A stretch of DNA of 64,000 nucleotides, from positions 62,001 through 126,000 of the forward strand of contig CM067083.1 in NCBI GenBank assembly GCA_034008185.1, in the 5' to 3' direction. Under the pieces are notes generated by a model. It worked only from the letters and a program-made list of their open reading frames with translations. It was not told the DNA's origin and searched no databases. The first letter of the stretch is position 1, and the number at the start of each line of letters is the position of its first letter. The DNA comes from Gorsachius magnificus (lineage: Eukaryota > Chordata > Aves > Pelecaniformes > Ardeidae). Positions 14,880 to 24,800 of this stretch are shown one piece after another. Position numbers and translations under genes: made by a program.

Positions 14880-15728
14880 AGCAGCACAGCACCTGGACGA
14901 GGAAAGGACTTGTGCTTCACACTGCACAAACCTCTGTCTCCGTCTTGCCTACGACATCATCAGCTAAGAGAGCGGGCGCTTTTCAGGGCAGGAGGTCCAG
15001 TGCGGAGGCCCGCCATGGTGCCTGGTAGGTCCTTCACCACCTTCCATTTCTGTGGCAGCGTTGCAGAACAAGAAGGCAGAGGAAAGACTGTATGCGTTTG
15101 TCTTGGTCCATCTACAAGAGGCCCTCTAAAGCAAATTAGAACAGGCTGGGTTATAGAATAGAATGTCTCCCCCGGCAGGTAAGTATCAGGTGGGGCCCAG
15201 ACCAAAAGCAGGATCAGACCACAGAAGCACTTCAGACTCTGCAGCCAAGAATGTAAAGCAGTAGCAGCCGCCCTTCCACAAACAAACCGTGTCGGGGCTC
15301 ACAGCAGCCAAGAGACAAAGCAAATTCCATGCCCCTGCCAGCCCTTTCTCCTTGTCCTGTTCAAACTGCAAATACTCAGACTCCTGAACAAGTACGGTAG
15401 GCTGAACCAGCATGCCTTAGGATTGGGTAACTGCAGGTGGTAGAATATCAGGTAAAACTAATGACCACAAGTAGTCCTACTCTAGGTCATGAGCACCATA
15501 AACGCCAAGAAGTTGGACGTGACATCCTTTCCAGCTCTCAGTAATGTGCTCCGTAAGAAGATACGGAATAACGGTATTGCATTGTATCGCTGCAGGGTTT
15601 TATGTGTCAGGAATAATTTATTTTCAGTGTTCTAAACTAAGACCTGTACTGGAAATTAGAGCCTCATATTCATCCAATTCCTACTACATCACCTCCATTT
15701 TGTTACACAACAACTCGATTTAACACAG
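14880..15728. other. Non-coding sequence between CpG patch and LTR
   Basis: No coding exon or repeat family recognised. The right part of a 247-codon open frame (14418-15161) ends here and is considered spurious. Confidence 0.55.
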
Positions 15729-16656
15729 TGTATTGGGTTTGCATGGCAAGGGTTTGGTACTTGGCTACAGGAATGCTTTTGGCGAGAAGCTGCTAGAAGC
15801 TTCCCCTATGTCTGACAGAGCTAATGCCAGCCGGCTCCAGGACAGACCCGCCGAAGGCCAAGGCCAAGCCCATTAGCGGTGGCACGTCTGGGATAATGTA
15901 TTTAAGAAGGTGAAAAAGAAAAAACCTGCACAATTACAGCCAGAGAGAGGACTGAGAATACGTGAGAGGAGCAGCCCTGCAGAACCCCAGGTCAGTGCAG
16001 CAGGAGGGTAGGAGGTGCTCCAGGCACTGGGGCAGAGATTGCCCTGCAGCCCATGATGAAGACCACAGTGATGCAGGCTGTGCCCCTGCAGCCCGGGGGC
16101 CCAGCCCAGGGAGGCCCCACCGGAGCAGGGGGGTGCCTGAAGGAGGCTGTGACCCTGTGGGAAGCCCACGCTGGAGCAGGCTCCTGGCAGGGCCTGTGAC
16201 CCCGCGGGGAGAGGAGCCCAGGCTGGGACAGGTTTGCTGGCCGGGCTGGTGACCCCACAGGGCGGGGACGGGGGGGGGGGCCCCGGGGGGGTGAGGAGTC
16301 CCCCCTGAGGAGGAAGGAGCAGCAGGGACAGCCTGTGATGAACTGACCCCAACCCCCATTCCCATCCCCCTGCACCACTGGGGGGGGAGGCAGGAGTTAA
16401 GCCTGGAAAGAAGGGAAGGGTGGGGGGAAGTTGTTCTAAGGTTTGGTTTTATTTCTCATTACCCTACTCTGATTTGATTGGCAGTAAGTTAAAACTAATT
16501 TCCCCAAGTCAAGTCTGTTTTGCCTGTGACGGTGATTGGTGAAGGATCTCTCCCTGTTCTTATCTCAGTCCATAAGCTTTTCTCTGCCCTGTCCAGTTGA
16601 GGAGGGGGAGTGACAGAGTGACTTTGGTGGGCGCCTGGCATTCAGCCAGGGTTACA
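15729..16656 (+). mobile_element. Solo LTR of an avian endogenous retrovirus
   Basis: About 930 bp with the layout of an avian ERV long terminal repeat. It begins TGTATTGGGTTTGCATGGCA and has a U3 part with 'gagaagctgctagaagcttc'. A TATTTAAG box (15899-15906) is followed by a G/C-rich segment with imperfect repeats built on 'ctgtgaccc' and 'ggagcaggctcctgg' (about 16000-16260). A 'ttttatttctcattaccc' R/U5-like region follows, and the element ends near 'agccagggttaca'. I recognise the family from many bird genomes but do not assign a name. No viral genes flank it, so it is a solo LTR left by recombination. No clear target-site duplication was found, so the ends may be off by some bases. The poly(A) signal region reads AGTAAG, which is degenerate. 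Confidence 0.8.
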
Positions 16657-19254
16657 CTTCCCTCCCCTCTCCTGATACACACTGCCCATTGAATGATAAG
16701 CGACTTGAACCAAACGGTTTAACTGGCAACACTTGACTCTCTGCTTAGCATTCTCCCCAGGCAGCTCTTAAGTAAGGAATTTCAGACTTTTCTTCTCGAG
16801 ACCCATCTTGATAAGTCTCCAATTGCAGATTAGAGGTATGTAAACCTCTTTTTTTCAGTATCTGTGTGGTATGCCGAGTATTTAGAGCCAGAGGCAAGTC
16901 CCAAACAACAACGGAGCGTGGAACACACATGACCACAGAACCAGTTTTCTGTACATTGCTCCACTCTTTGTGGAACCACTACATCTGGAAGGTAAAGGCC
17001 ACAGTTTTGCTGTTGAGCCCCTTTCAGCTGCTGATCCAGAGCCCCTCAGCGATCCTACAGGACTGACAAGCTGCGACTGCCGTTAGGCTGCTGCTTGGTA
17101 ACGTTAGTTAAGAAAAGGACTGAGACCATACCAATTTCGTAAAGTGAGTACTCTTATCAATTCCCTCTACCCACTGCCACTGGGATGCGGCAGTTACATT
17201 ATTCTAGGAGATAACAGAAACCCTTTAACTGCTATTGACAGCACTGTTCTGCCTTTTTTTTTTTTAAAGCAGTAGCTCCCTTTGTGAAAAATTCAGTTAC
17301 CATACCATTCATTCAGCGCCTTAGTAACTAATACATTTGATCTATGTTTAGAAACAGTCAAAAATGCCCCCAAGCCTTGTGTAAAAGGGCTAGTCATCTT
17401 CTACATCAGACAAACTTGAGAGCAGCAGCAGCCAACCCTTCTGGTCCTGTTAGCCACACGCCAAAACCCTCATGCAGCTGATCACACACCATCTGCTTCA
17501 GCGAGCTAGGGACGAGGACGCTGGAGCCGAGTTTCGCACAGGGGCCGTGACCACATCTCCCAGTGGGGCCTCAGAGCTGGAGCGAGGGACAGAGCTGGCT
17601 GGGAGCGGAACAGGGCGATAGAGCAATCCGCCACCAGAGCCCCCGACACCCTGTCCAGCCGTGCCAGGAGCACGGGCTGCCAGCAGACCCCCAGCCAGCA
17701 CAGCCTCGTACCACTCACGTGGCATAGCCCTGACACAAGGGAGTTCGAACTTCTGGGGAAAAAACCAAACCAAACCCCACACGGCTGGGCCACCTGTGCC
17801 CTGAATAGCAGAGATTATGCATTCATGGGTTTGCACTTCGTTCGGCACAAAAGTTTCTCAAACAACCAGAAGTTTTTCAAGCAACCCTGAAATCCCGAAG
17901 CTTACCAGGATCAGTTTCTCAGCACAGACTAATATTGATGCTAGCTGTCCTTTTAAAGCTTTAGCCAGAGCGGAAACCTACCTTACAGCTACCACAACGG
18001 AGTCGGGACAGACCGACCTACCAGGGACACCTTACTCTGGAAGCCCATTTCCCACAGTACCATCTGATCCTGGCAAGGGGCAAAGCCAAACAAAACCCCA
18101 AACATTTACCAGTTTACCAAATATAAACAGACTGAAACCTACAGAAATCCCTTGAAGAAAAAAAGTCAGCCTCAGAACCCCTTTGGTGAGCGTGTTCCTA
18201 GCAACAGACAGGAATCTTGTCCCACACAGCCACTCCACCATCATTTTCAGAAGAGTCAGTATTGCTGATATTCACGGTAATTATTACTTAGTTTATGTTT
18301 TTGATTAATACAAAGACTAAGGCAGTGGATCGAATATAAATCCTCTCAATGAAATTAAACGCATCCTAGGATTACGTATGCTGAAACACAGCCGACTGTT
18401 CTATATAAACGTCTTCAGAATCACAGCACAATTTTCTTGCATAGCCGTGTGAGTAACAGACAACTCTACCACAGCCTTCCTGCTCATCTAGTTAAACATT
18501 CAGGTCCCAAGCAAGCTATTAATAATTAAATATTTTTAAAGCTAAACAGATCTAAAACTAATGAAACTGAACACAAGGAAAGGTAAGACCTCGTCTCCAT
18601 AGTATACTGGCATATTTTATCCCAGCAAAACGACGAATTACTCACAGCCAGAGCAGCCATGGCTGAACTGAAGAGGAAGCTGCTGCAGAGCCTGCAGCTC
18701 CCGGTACCTGCTCTCGTAAGCACTGCCCCGTCAGCCTCACAGCCTCCACCCGGGCACACAGGCGCTTCCGCAATACAATCAACTCCGTCACTTGATGAGT
18801 CCCTCACCTGCTCCCACCAGCTACGTCCCGATGGAGGAAGGGCACTCCCGCAGGCGCTGTCCTGTTCACCCCAGCCAGGGGCTTCTGCCTGCACACAAAT
18901 ACCAGGTGGAAATCGTGTTTTGTTCAATCCCCATCAACACAGCTGTGCTGGCAAAGGCACACAAAAATGTTCCTTAGTTAAAAGGCTTAAGAGCTACGCT
19001 TTAGGAAATAAGCAAATAAAACAAAGGAGAGCTAAGAAGACAAAGGAATCAAGCTCACAAAGTACGCCTTCTGCTCTTCTTCATCTATCAAACCAAACCT
19101 GTGTGATTTAAAACAAATTTTCACCATAATATTTACATGGAAATACCTAAGAAGAACTGGCAAGACATACGTTCTATCCCCACCTTTCGGGCCCCAGGAA
19201 CTCCTATTCCAGTCAGGAAAGGGACGCAGGTGCCCCGACTGAGAGCTGCTCGTT
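16657..19254. other. Non-coding sequence left of the CpG island
   Basis: If the island is the RIN2 promoter, this is first-intron sequence. No RIN2 exon, RNA gene or repeat family is recognised. Open frames on both strands up to 150 codons (18659-19111) lack domains. Confidence 0.5.
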
Positions 19255-19985
19255 ACGCCTGGCTGCACTACAGCGTGCGCTGCCCACGGCCGGGGCCGGG
19301 CCGGGCCGGCACCGCGCTGGGAACGGGCACGAAGCCTCCCCCGCCAGGCCTGCGCGACCCGGCTGCGCGGGGCGGCAGGGAGGGCGGCAGGGAGGGCGGC
19401 AGGGGGGCGGCAGGGCCGGCCCCGGCCCCTGCGCGGAGGCCTGGCGCCGAGCGGCCGAGCGCCAGGGGCCACGTCCCCCGGGCCGCCCCCCCCTCCCCCG
19501 GCCCGCCCGCGGCGGCTTTCGGGGAGGCGGCCCACGGCCCCACGGCCGCGGGCCCCCTGCGCCCGCCTCCCGCCCCGCGCCCGGATCTCCCGCCGCCGCC
19601 GGGCCCGGGGCGCGCCGCGCTGGGCGGCCTGGCGAGCCGGTGCTCGGCCGGGCCGGGCCGGGGGGCGGTGCTGCGGGGGGGGGGGGGGGGGTGAGCTTCC
19701 CGGCGCCGCTCCCCCCTCCGCCCTCCGGCCACGGCTCCCGCCGGGCGCGCGGAGCGCCGGTAACGGCGCGGGGACACCCCGAGGGCGGGCAGCCAGCGCG
19801 GTCGGCGGGGGCGCGCCCGGAGCCCGGGCCGCTGCGCAGCGCTGCTCGGCGGAGCGGCCCCCGGGCAGACGGCGGCAGCTCGGGCTCTGGCCGCGCCGCG
19901 CCGGGCAGGGGCTGCTCCCGCGCGTACCTCCCGCTCCGCCGGCCGCGGGGCTCGCCCGGCGCGCTCGTCTCACCGGCTGCGGCTG
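19255..19985. promoter_or_regulatory. CpG island, probable promoter (RIN2 candidate)
   Basis: About 730 bp of extremely GC-rich sequence dense in CpG, including GGGCGG-type Sp1 sites. Inside are a 12-bp tandem repeat (19371-19415, unit GGCGGCAGGGAG) and a 17-base G run (19675-19691). This is a typical vertebrate promoter island. A splice-donor-bearing minus-strand segment lies at its right edge, so transcription leftward is favoured. In other vertebrates RIN2, a RAS/RAB5 effector, lies downstream of SLC24A3 on the same strand, which fits. A divergent or plus-strand lncRNA is also possible. Long open frames here (up to 321 codons) are a by-product of few stop codons in GC-rich DNA. Confidence 0.75.
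19371..19415 (+). repeat. 12-bp GC-rich tandem repeat in the CpG island
   Basis: Nearly four units of GGCGGCAGGGAG, the third one base short and the last partial. Each unit contains a GGCGG core. The G-rich strand could form a quadruplex. Confidence 0.9.
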
Positions 19986-20040
19986 CAGAAAATCCATTGC
20001 AGCATCGGTGCCGTTGGGCTGTGCACGTCCCGCAGTTCAT
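19975..20040 (-). other. Candidate first-exon segment with splice donor
   Basis: On the minus strand an ATG at 19997 in fair context (G at -3, G at +4) is followed by eight codons (MDFLQPQP). A GTGAGA donor starts at 19973, so the last exon base is 19974. A second ATG at 20040 is in another frame and would reach the same donor. A further potential donor (GAG then GTACGC) lies near 19927. If this is the start of RIN2, expected here on the minus strand from conserved vertebrate gene order, the segment may be 5' UTR or an alternative N-terminus. I could not find the next exon. Confidence 0.35.
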
Positions 20041-21307
20041 TCCGGGATCCCGACACTCAGTGTTTCACAAGTTTATTAGATTTATTTCAGTGCAAGTTAT
20101 TTCAATAACAAAACAATGAGAGCAAGATTTTCCTTCCAGTCTGGCAGCTGCTTTCTCCGTAAATAGAATACCCAATAAAAATGTGAGCAATCACGCTGGA
20201 GACAGCAGCTGACATTGCCAAGTGTGACGAGGAACATACTCAAAGACACACAGCGGTGGAAAAATCTACTTAAAGGGGGTATAGCAATTTCAAAATTCAG
20301 ACCATTAAAATGAAGGGTGGCTGTCTACCTAGCCTTGAGGAAGCAGGACAAACCAATGCTGTCTAATTTACAAGGCTGTGACATTTACATCAATCCACGG
20401 CTTCTCTGAAAGCAGCCATTAATCTTCAGGCATAAGAGACCGGGCTGGCTCATGGATGCAACTGCTTAATGCATCTGAGCAGCTTCTGTTGGTGCAGCTT
20501 CCACGTAACCTATAGCCGCCTTTTGACAGAGAGGTGTGAAACTTTTCTGGGGTGAGCTGGAGGCAGCTGAAGTAATCCTGCGTGCTGGCTGTGAAAGCGG
20601 TGGCGAGTTCTGCAAGCTGTCTCAAGGGCCACTGAAACCTTTCTGCTCCACCTGCCACACATACTGCCCAGCGCTCCGGCAGTAAAAAGCATTTATCGCA
20701 GGGGACACTGTGATTGACCTTTCAGTCCTGCTACCTCTGGAAGCTGCTGGCGTTTATTCAGGTAGCCTAGTAGACAATACTGAAGTCCAGTTTTTGCAGT
20801 TCCTGGCTTGGCATAGCTGTCAGAGCCCTTGGCTACCCTTTTAGAGTCAGGAGGGAAGAAAAAGCATTTGGGAGCAGTTCAGCAAGGTGCCTGCCAGCCA
20901 CAGAGGAAGACAAGAGCGAACAAGAGGCAGTAAATGAGAGGCGGGTTAGGACATAGCCAGCCCTGCCAGACTGGAGCAGAACTGAGCTCTAAGGACTGGA
21001 GGAAATTTACTGGAAAAGATTTTGCTGCATATGGCTTTTGAAGTTTCTGAGATACTGCGTGACGCTTCGTGGCTCGTGTTTCTTCTTTCTCCTGATTGAG
21101 ACCCCCCTCAACCCAGACACAAGCATGGGCTTGGTGCTATTTTTCTGTACATACAGTAAGCCTGCAGAAAAGCAGATTTTTCCAAGCCCTGAATCGCTGG
21201 GCTGTATTTGTCATAGGGGTGTGGGGCAGAGTCCAATGTGTAGGCAGAAGCCTTTAAGTATTGGTGGGATGCCCTAGAGGACTTGACTAGTCCGGACAAG
21301 AAATGAA
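20041..21307. other. Sequence between the CpG island and the CR1 copy
   Basis: On the promoter-upstream side of the minus-strand first-exon candidate. AT-rich from 20060 to 20110, then mixed composition. No coding exon or repeat family recognised. Confidence 0.5.
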
Positions 21308-21893
21308 TCATAGAATCATAGAATCATAGAATGTTTTGGGTTGGAAGGGACCCCTAGAGGTCATCTAGTCCAACCCCCCTGCAGTGAGCAGGGACACCAC
21401 TAACTAGATCAGGTTGCTCACAGCCCCATCCAACCTGGCCTTGAATGTTTCCAGGGATGGGGCCTCTACCACCTCTCTGGGCAACCTGTTCCAGTGTTTC
21501 ACCACCCTCATTGTAAAGAATTTCCTCCTTATATCCAGTCTAAACCTACCCTGCTTCAGTTTAAAACCATTACCCCTTGTCCTGTCACAGCTGGCCCTAC
21601 TAAAAAGATTTTCCCCATCTTTCCTATAGGCCCCCTTTAGGTACTGAAAGGCCGTAATCAGGTCTCCCCGCAGCCTTCTCTTCTCCAGGCTGAACAAGCC
21701 CAACTCCCTCAGCCTGTCCTCATAAGAGTGGTGCTCCAGCCCTCGGATCATTTTTGTAGCCCTCCTCTGGCCCCGCTCCAACAGGTCCATGTCCTTCTTG
21801 TGCTGAGGGCTCCAGAGCTGGACGCAGTACTCCAGGTGAGGTCTCACCAGAGCAGAGCAGAGGGGCAGAATCACCTCCCTCGACCTGCTGGCA
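21308..21893 (-). mobile_element. CR1 LINE, 5'-truncated copy with open ORF2 C-terminus
   Basis: A chicken-repeat-1 retrotransposon in minus orientation. The minus-strand frame 21874-21404 stays open for 156 codons and encodes the end of the ORF2 reverse transcriptase, with [49 protein letters not shown] and [20 protein letters not shown]. These are hallmark CR1 blocks. The 3' terminus on the plus strand is three TCATAGAA octamers (21308-21331), the short tandem tail used by CR1 in place of poly(A). Similarity stops near 21893, so the copy is heavily 5'-truncated as usual. The open frame suggests a fairly young insertion, but it cannot encode an active enzyme. Confidence 0.95.
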
Positions 21894-24800
21894 CTTAGCC
21901 TTCTCCCAGCTGCTGCATCGCTGCATTATACACCCCGGTGAGGTGAGGGAGGCTTTCACATGTAGTTTGGTTTTGACTGGGCCTGACAGTATGTACTTTA
22001 GCTCTAACAGTCAAAACACCTGCTACTTATTTCCATTGCAAGTACAGAGGAAAACAGCGTTATCAGGATCTCCAGTGTCTTGAGCAGATACTGAGAGGAT
22101 AGGAGAGAGGCTTGCTCGTCTGTCATCACACCCTGGCAACTGCAGAAAGGAGCAGTGACTATTAATCCCTTCAGCTAGCTTCTCTAGCCAGGATTCCTAA
22201 TGGCAGGAGACTTTCCTCTTCCACTTGCTCCTATCCTAGAAGCCTGCCGCATCACCGTGAGCTCTGCAGGAGGGAGAAGAGAAACCACAGCACTTTTTTA
22301 CAGGCAAGGCAGACGAGTCACTGGGATCCATCTCCTGCGTGCTGAACATGCTGCTGCACTGCAGGAAGACTTGCGGAGGGTGTGCATCCACCCCAGTCCT
22401 CCAGTGATCTTTTCCCACCTCAAAACATGATGTGCGTTTCAGTTTGTAGCACGTGACATCGATTACTTAAGTACATTTGAAATCCCTTGGCAGTATTGCG
22501 CGTCTTGTACTTTGGGCTGTAAGTCGGATTTCTTGTTCTGATTTGCAAAACAACATTGGCACTCAGCTGTATGTTATAACAAAGGCGGAGGGAGACAAGA
22601 ATCAAAGTACATGAAGGAGGCACAGCAAAAACTGCTTTGTTTAGTTTTCCTAATGACTTTTTCATACAGTGAGAGGAGGGGACATATATACTTGCACATG
22701 TGGAAAGAAAAAAGCACCAAACACCCACCCCCCCCCCAGGTGAACAAAACCCAGAGAACTGAGCCAACTAATTTTTCTGCAAGCTGTAACAAGGCTGGTA
22801 TTGGGATTCTGAGTTGTTCTGGGCTCAGGCATGACCCGCCGTGCACGGTGGGGCAGAGGCTCTCCTTATTCTGCCTCTTCATTTTCCAGATCCCAAGGAT
22901 ATTCCATCTTCATCAAAATTTTGGTGTCACAGAGAGTACTGCCTAGTTCAGGATTCACTAGTGCCGAGGTAGACAGCTATCCTGACCCTGTAAGCCATAT
23001 GCTCCAAAACTTCATACAGTCAAAAGCCACAGGAGAGACGCCATGAACCTCAAAAAGCCGCGCGGAAGGAGGGCGCCAAGAGAAGTCCCAGGCAGCTGGG
23101 AGCTCCGGCTCCCCAGGGCTGCGAGGCAGGGCTGGTGCAGATGTGTAGCAGGAGCCCAGGCCAGGGCAATCCACGCTTGCTCCTTCCCACCTCTGGAGAT
23201 TCCCCAAAAGCAGCCTTTCCGACATCGCCTTGCTGGTGCTGTTCAGGCTATCCGTGAGTGCCGCTCGCTCCACGCTAACCCGTGCCTGCCTGGTACGTGT
23301 GGCAGGGCCATCTGGCCTCCTCTCCCCCTGAAAAAATAATTTCCCCTTTGAGAACAAGTAACTCTTTTTACTGACCACCCCACTAACTGCAGGGCATTAG
23401 CACGCATTCATTAAAACATACACCGCTGTTGTATTTATTGAACTAAAGGCTATACAAATGGGATACAAATCAGGCTGGATAAATATGAAAAAAGCCCCAG
23501 GTCACTTGTGCTTCTTCGCATGGCCTCTCCAGTATGGAAGGAGAAAATGTGTCTTCTATTTTCTGTACTCCTTGCAGAGCCACTCTTTTTGCTTCTTCAA
23601 TTTTTTTTTTTTTTCCCCTTCTTTAAGGTTGATAGCAAAGGACTGGAGTCACGTTGTTTATGATTCTTAGTCACTACATCCATGGGAAGAAATTACTTTT
23701 ATTATTTCATGGTGCTGTACTCTGAAGCTCAACTCTCTCAGCCTTGTCCCATGAAGGGAGATCTGGCCAACAGCTTTTCAACACTCTCCCACATCAAGAT
23801 GGATTTGCATTGTGGGGCTCCGAAGAGAGATCAGACAGTGGCCAGTCTTCATGCGTCTTCCTGACAGCCAGGAAATGAATAAGTGGAAATGCTGCATAAC
23901 TGCATTTCCAGCTCAGTACCGCTTACTTTTTACCTCCCCTCTCTTTAATTTGAAGTATTTTTTTGAAAACACTATTCAAATAAAATGTGTATCTGTGCTC
24001 TCAAAGAACGCGTGGACCAGACCCCCAAGTTTCTCAGAAAGCCCCTGCAGAGCGCAGGCCAAGAGCAACCCAGGGGCACCGCGCGCATCCTGCCCTCTCC
24101 GAGCACCTTGTGAGGAAGATGTGAGGGCCATGGCATCTGACCCCATCTCCGCACCAGCAGCCTCATTAGGTCAGGGAGCAAGAAGGGAAGGCGCAATAAC
24201 GAGCCTCCAGCTGCCAATGAAAGCTCCTTCCAGCTGCCTGTGTGCCAAAAGCTACTCCTTTCTCTACAGCCCAAGCCAAAGTGACATGAGAGAAGCGATG
24301 AGATCTCTGTCCAGGGAAACAATGACTGCCAGATGCTAGCTGTGACTAATCCTCAGGAATGCGGGAAGAATCAGAGCCATATTCTGGTCCCACTGCTGAA
24401 CGTGCATCTTTTTGATGTGACGCCGTGTGGGGAGGAGGGGAGGGGTGGCAAGACCTGTGCTCGGGCGATGGCTTCCTCACTCCACGGGGATTCTGCATCA
24501 CTGATGCTGTCTCAGACCCACTGCTGAAGCACAGCGACTTGAGTCGATTTGTTCGGACATGGGTTTTAGAGTGCTCAGAAGTACCAGCAACCGAGTAAAC
24601 CAGCCTCTGCCTTCAGTATGGTGGTTGTGGTACTGGGAAATGAGAGCACACTCTCAGCATCTTCCAAAAAGCTCAGGCTGGCATTTCCAGTCCTCTCACA
24701 ACTGCCTTAACTTGCAGGAAAGCAATGATTGTGAGTCATCCTTTCATCTTTACAACACTACTGAAGAAAAAAAAGGGGAAAAAAAAAGACAGTATTTGTA

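Noticed and set aside
17735..17765. 'agttcgaacttc', resembling a tRNA B box
   Set aside because: The last conserved C is missing, and there is no A box or cloverleaf upstream.
1..19254. RIN2 first coding exon expected on the minus strand
   Set aside because: I looked for the conserved N-terminal and SH2-proximal segments and found none, so no RIN2 CDS is reported.
19032..20119. Overlapping open frames of 159-321 codons on both strands
   Set aside because: They coincide with the CpG island, where stop codons are rare. Composition is Arg/Ala/Gly/Pro with no domain.
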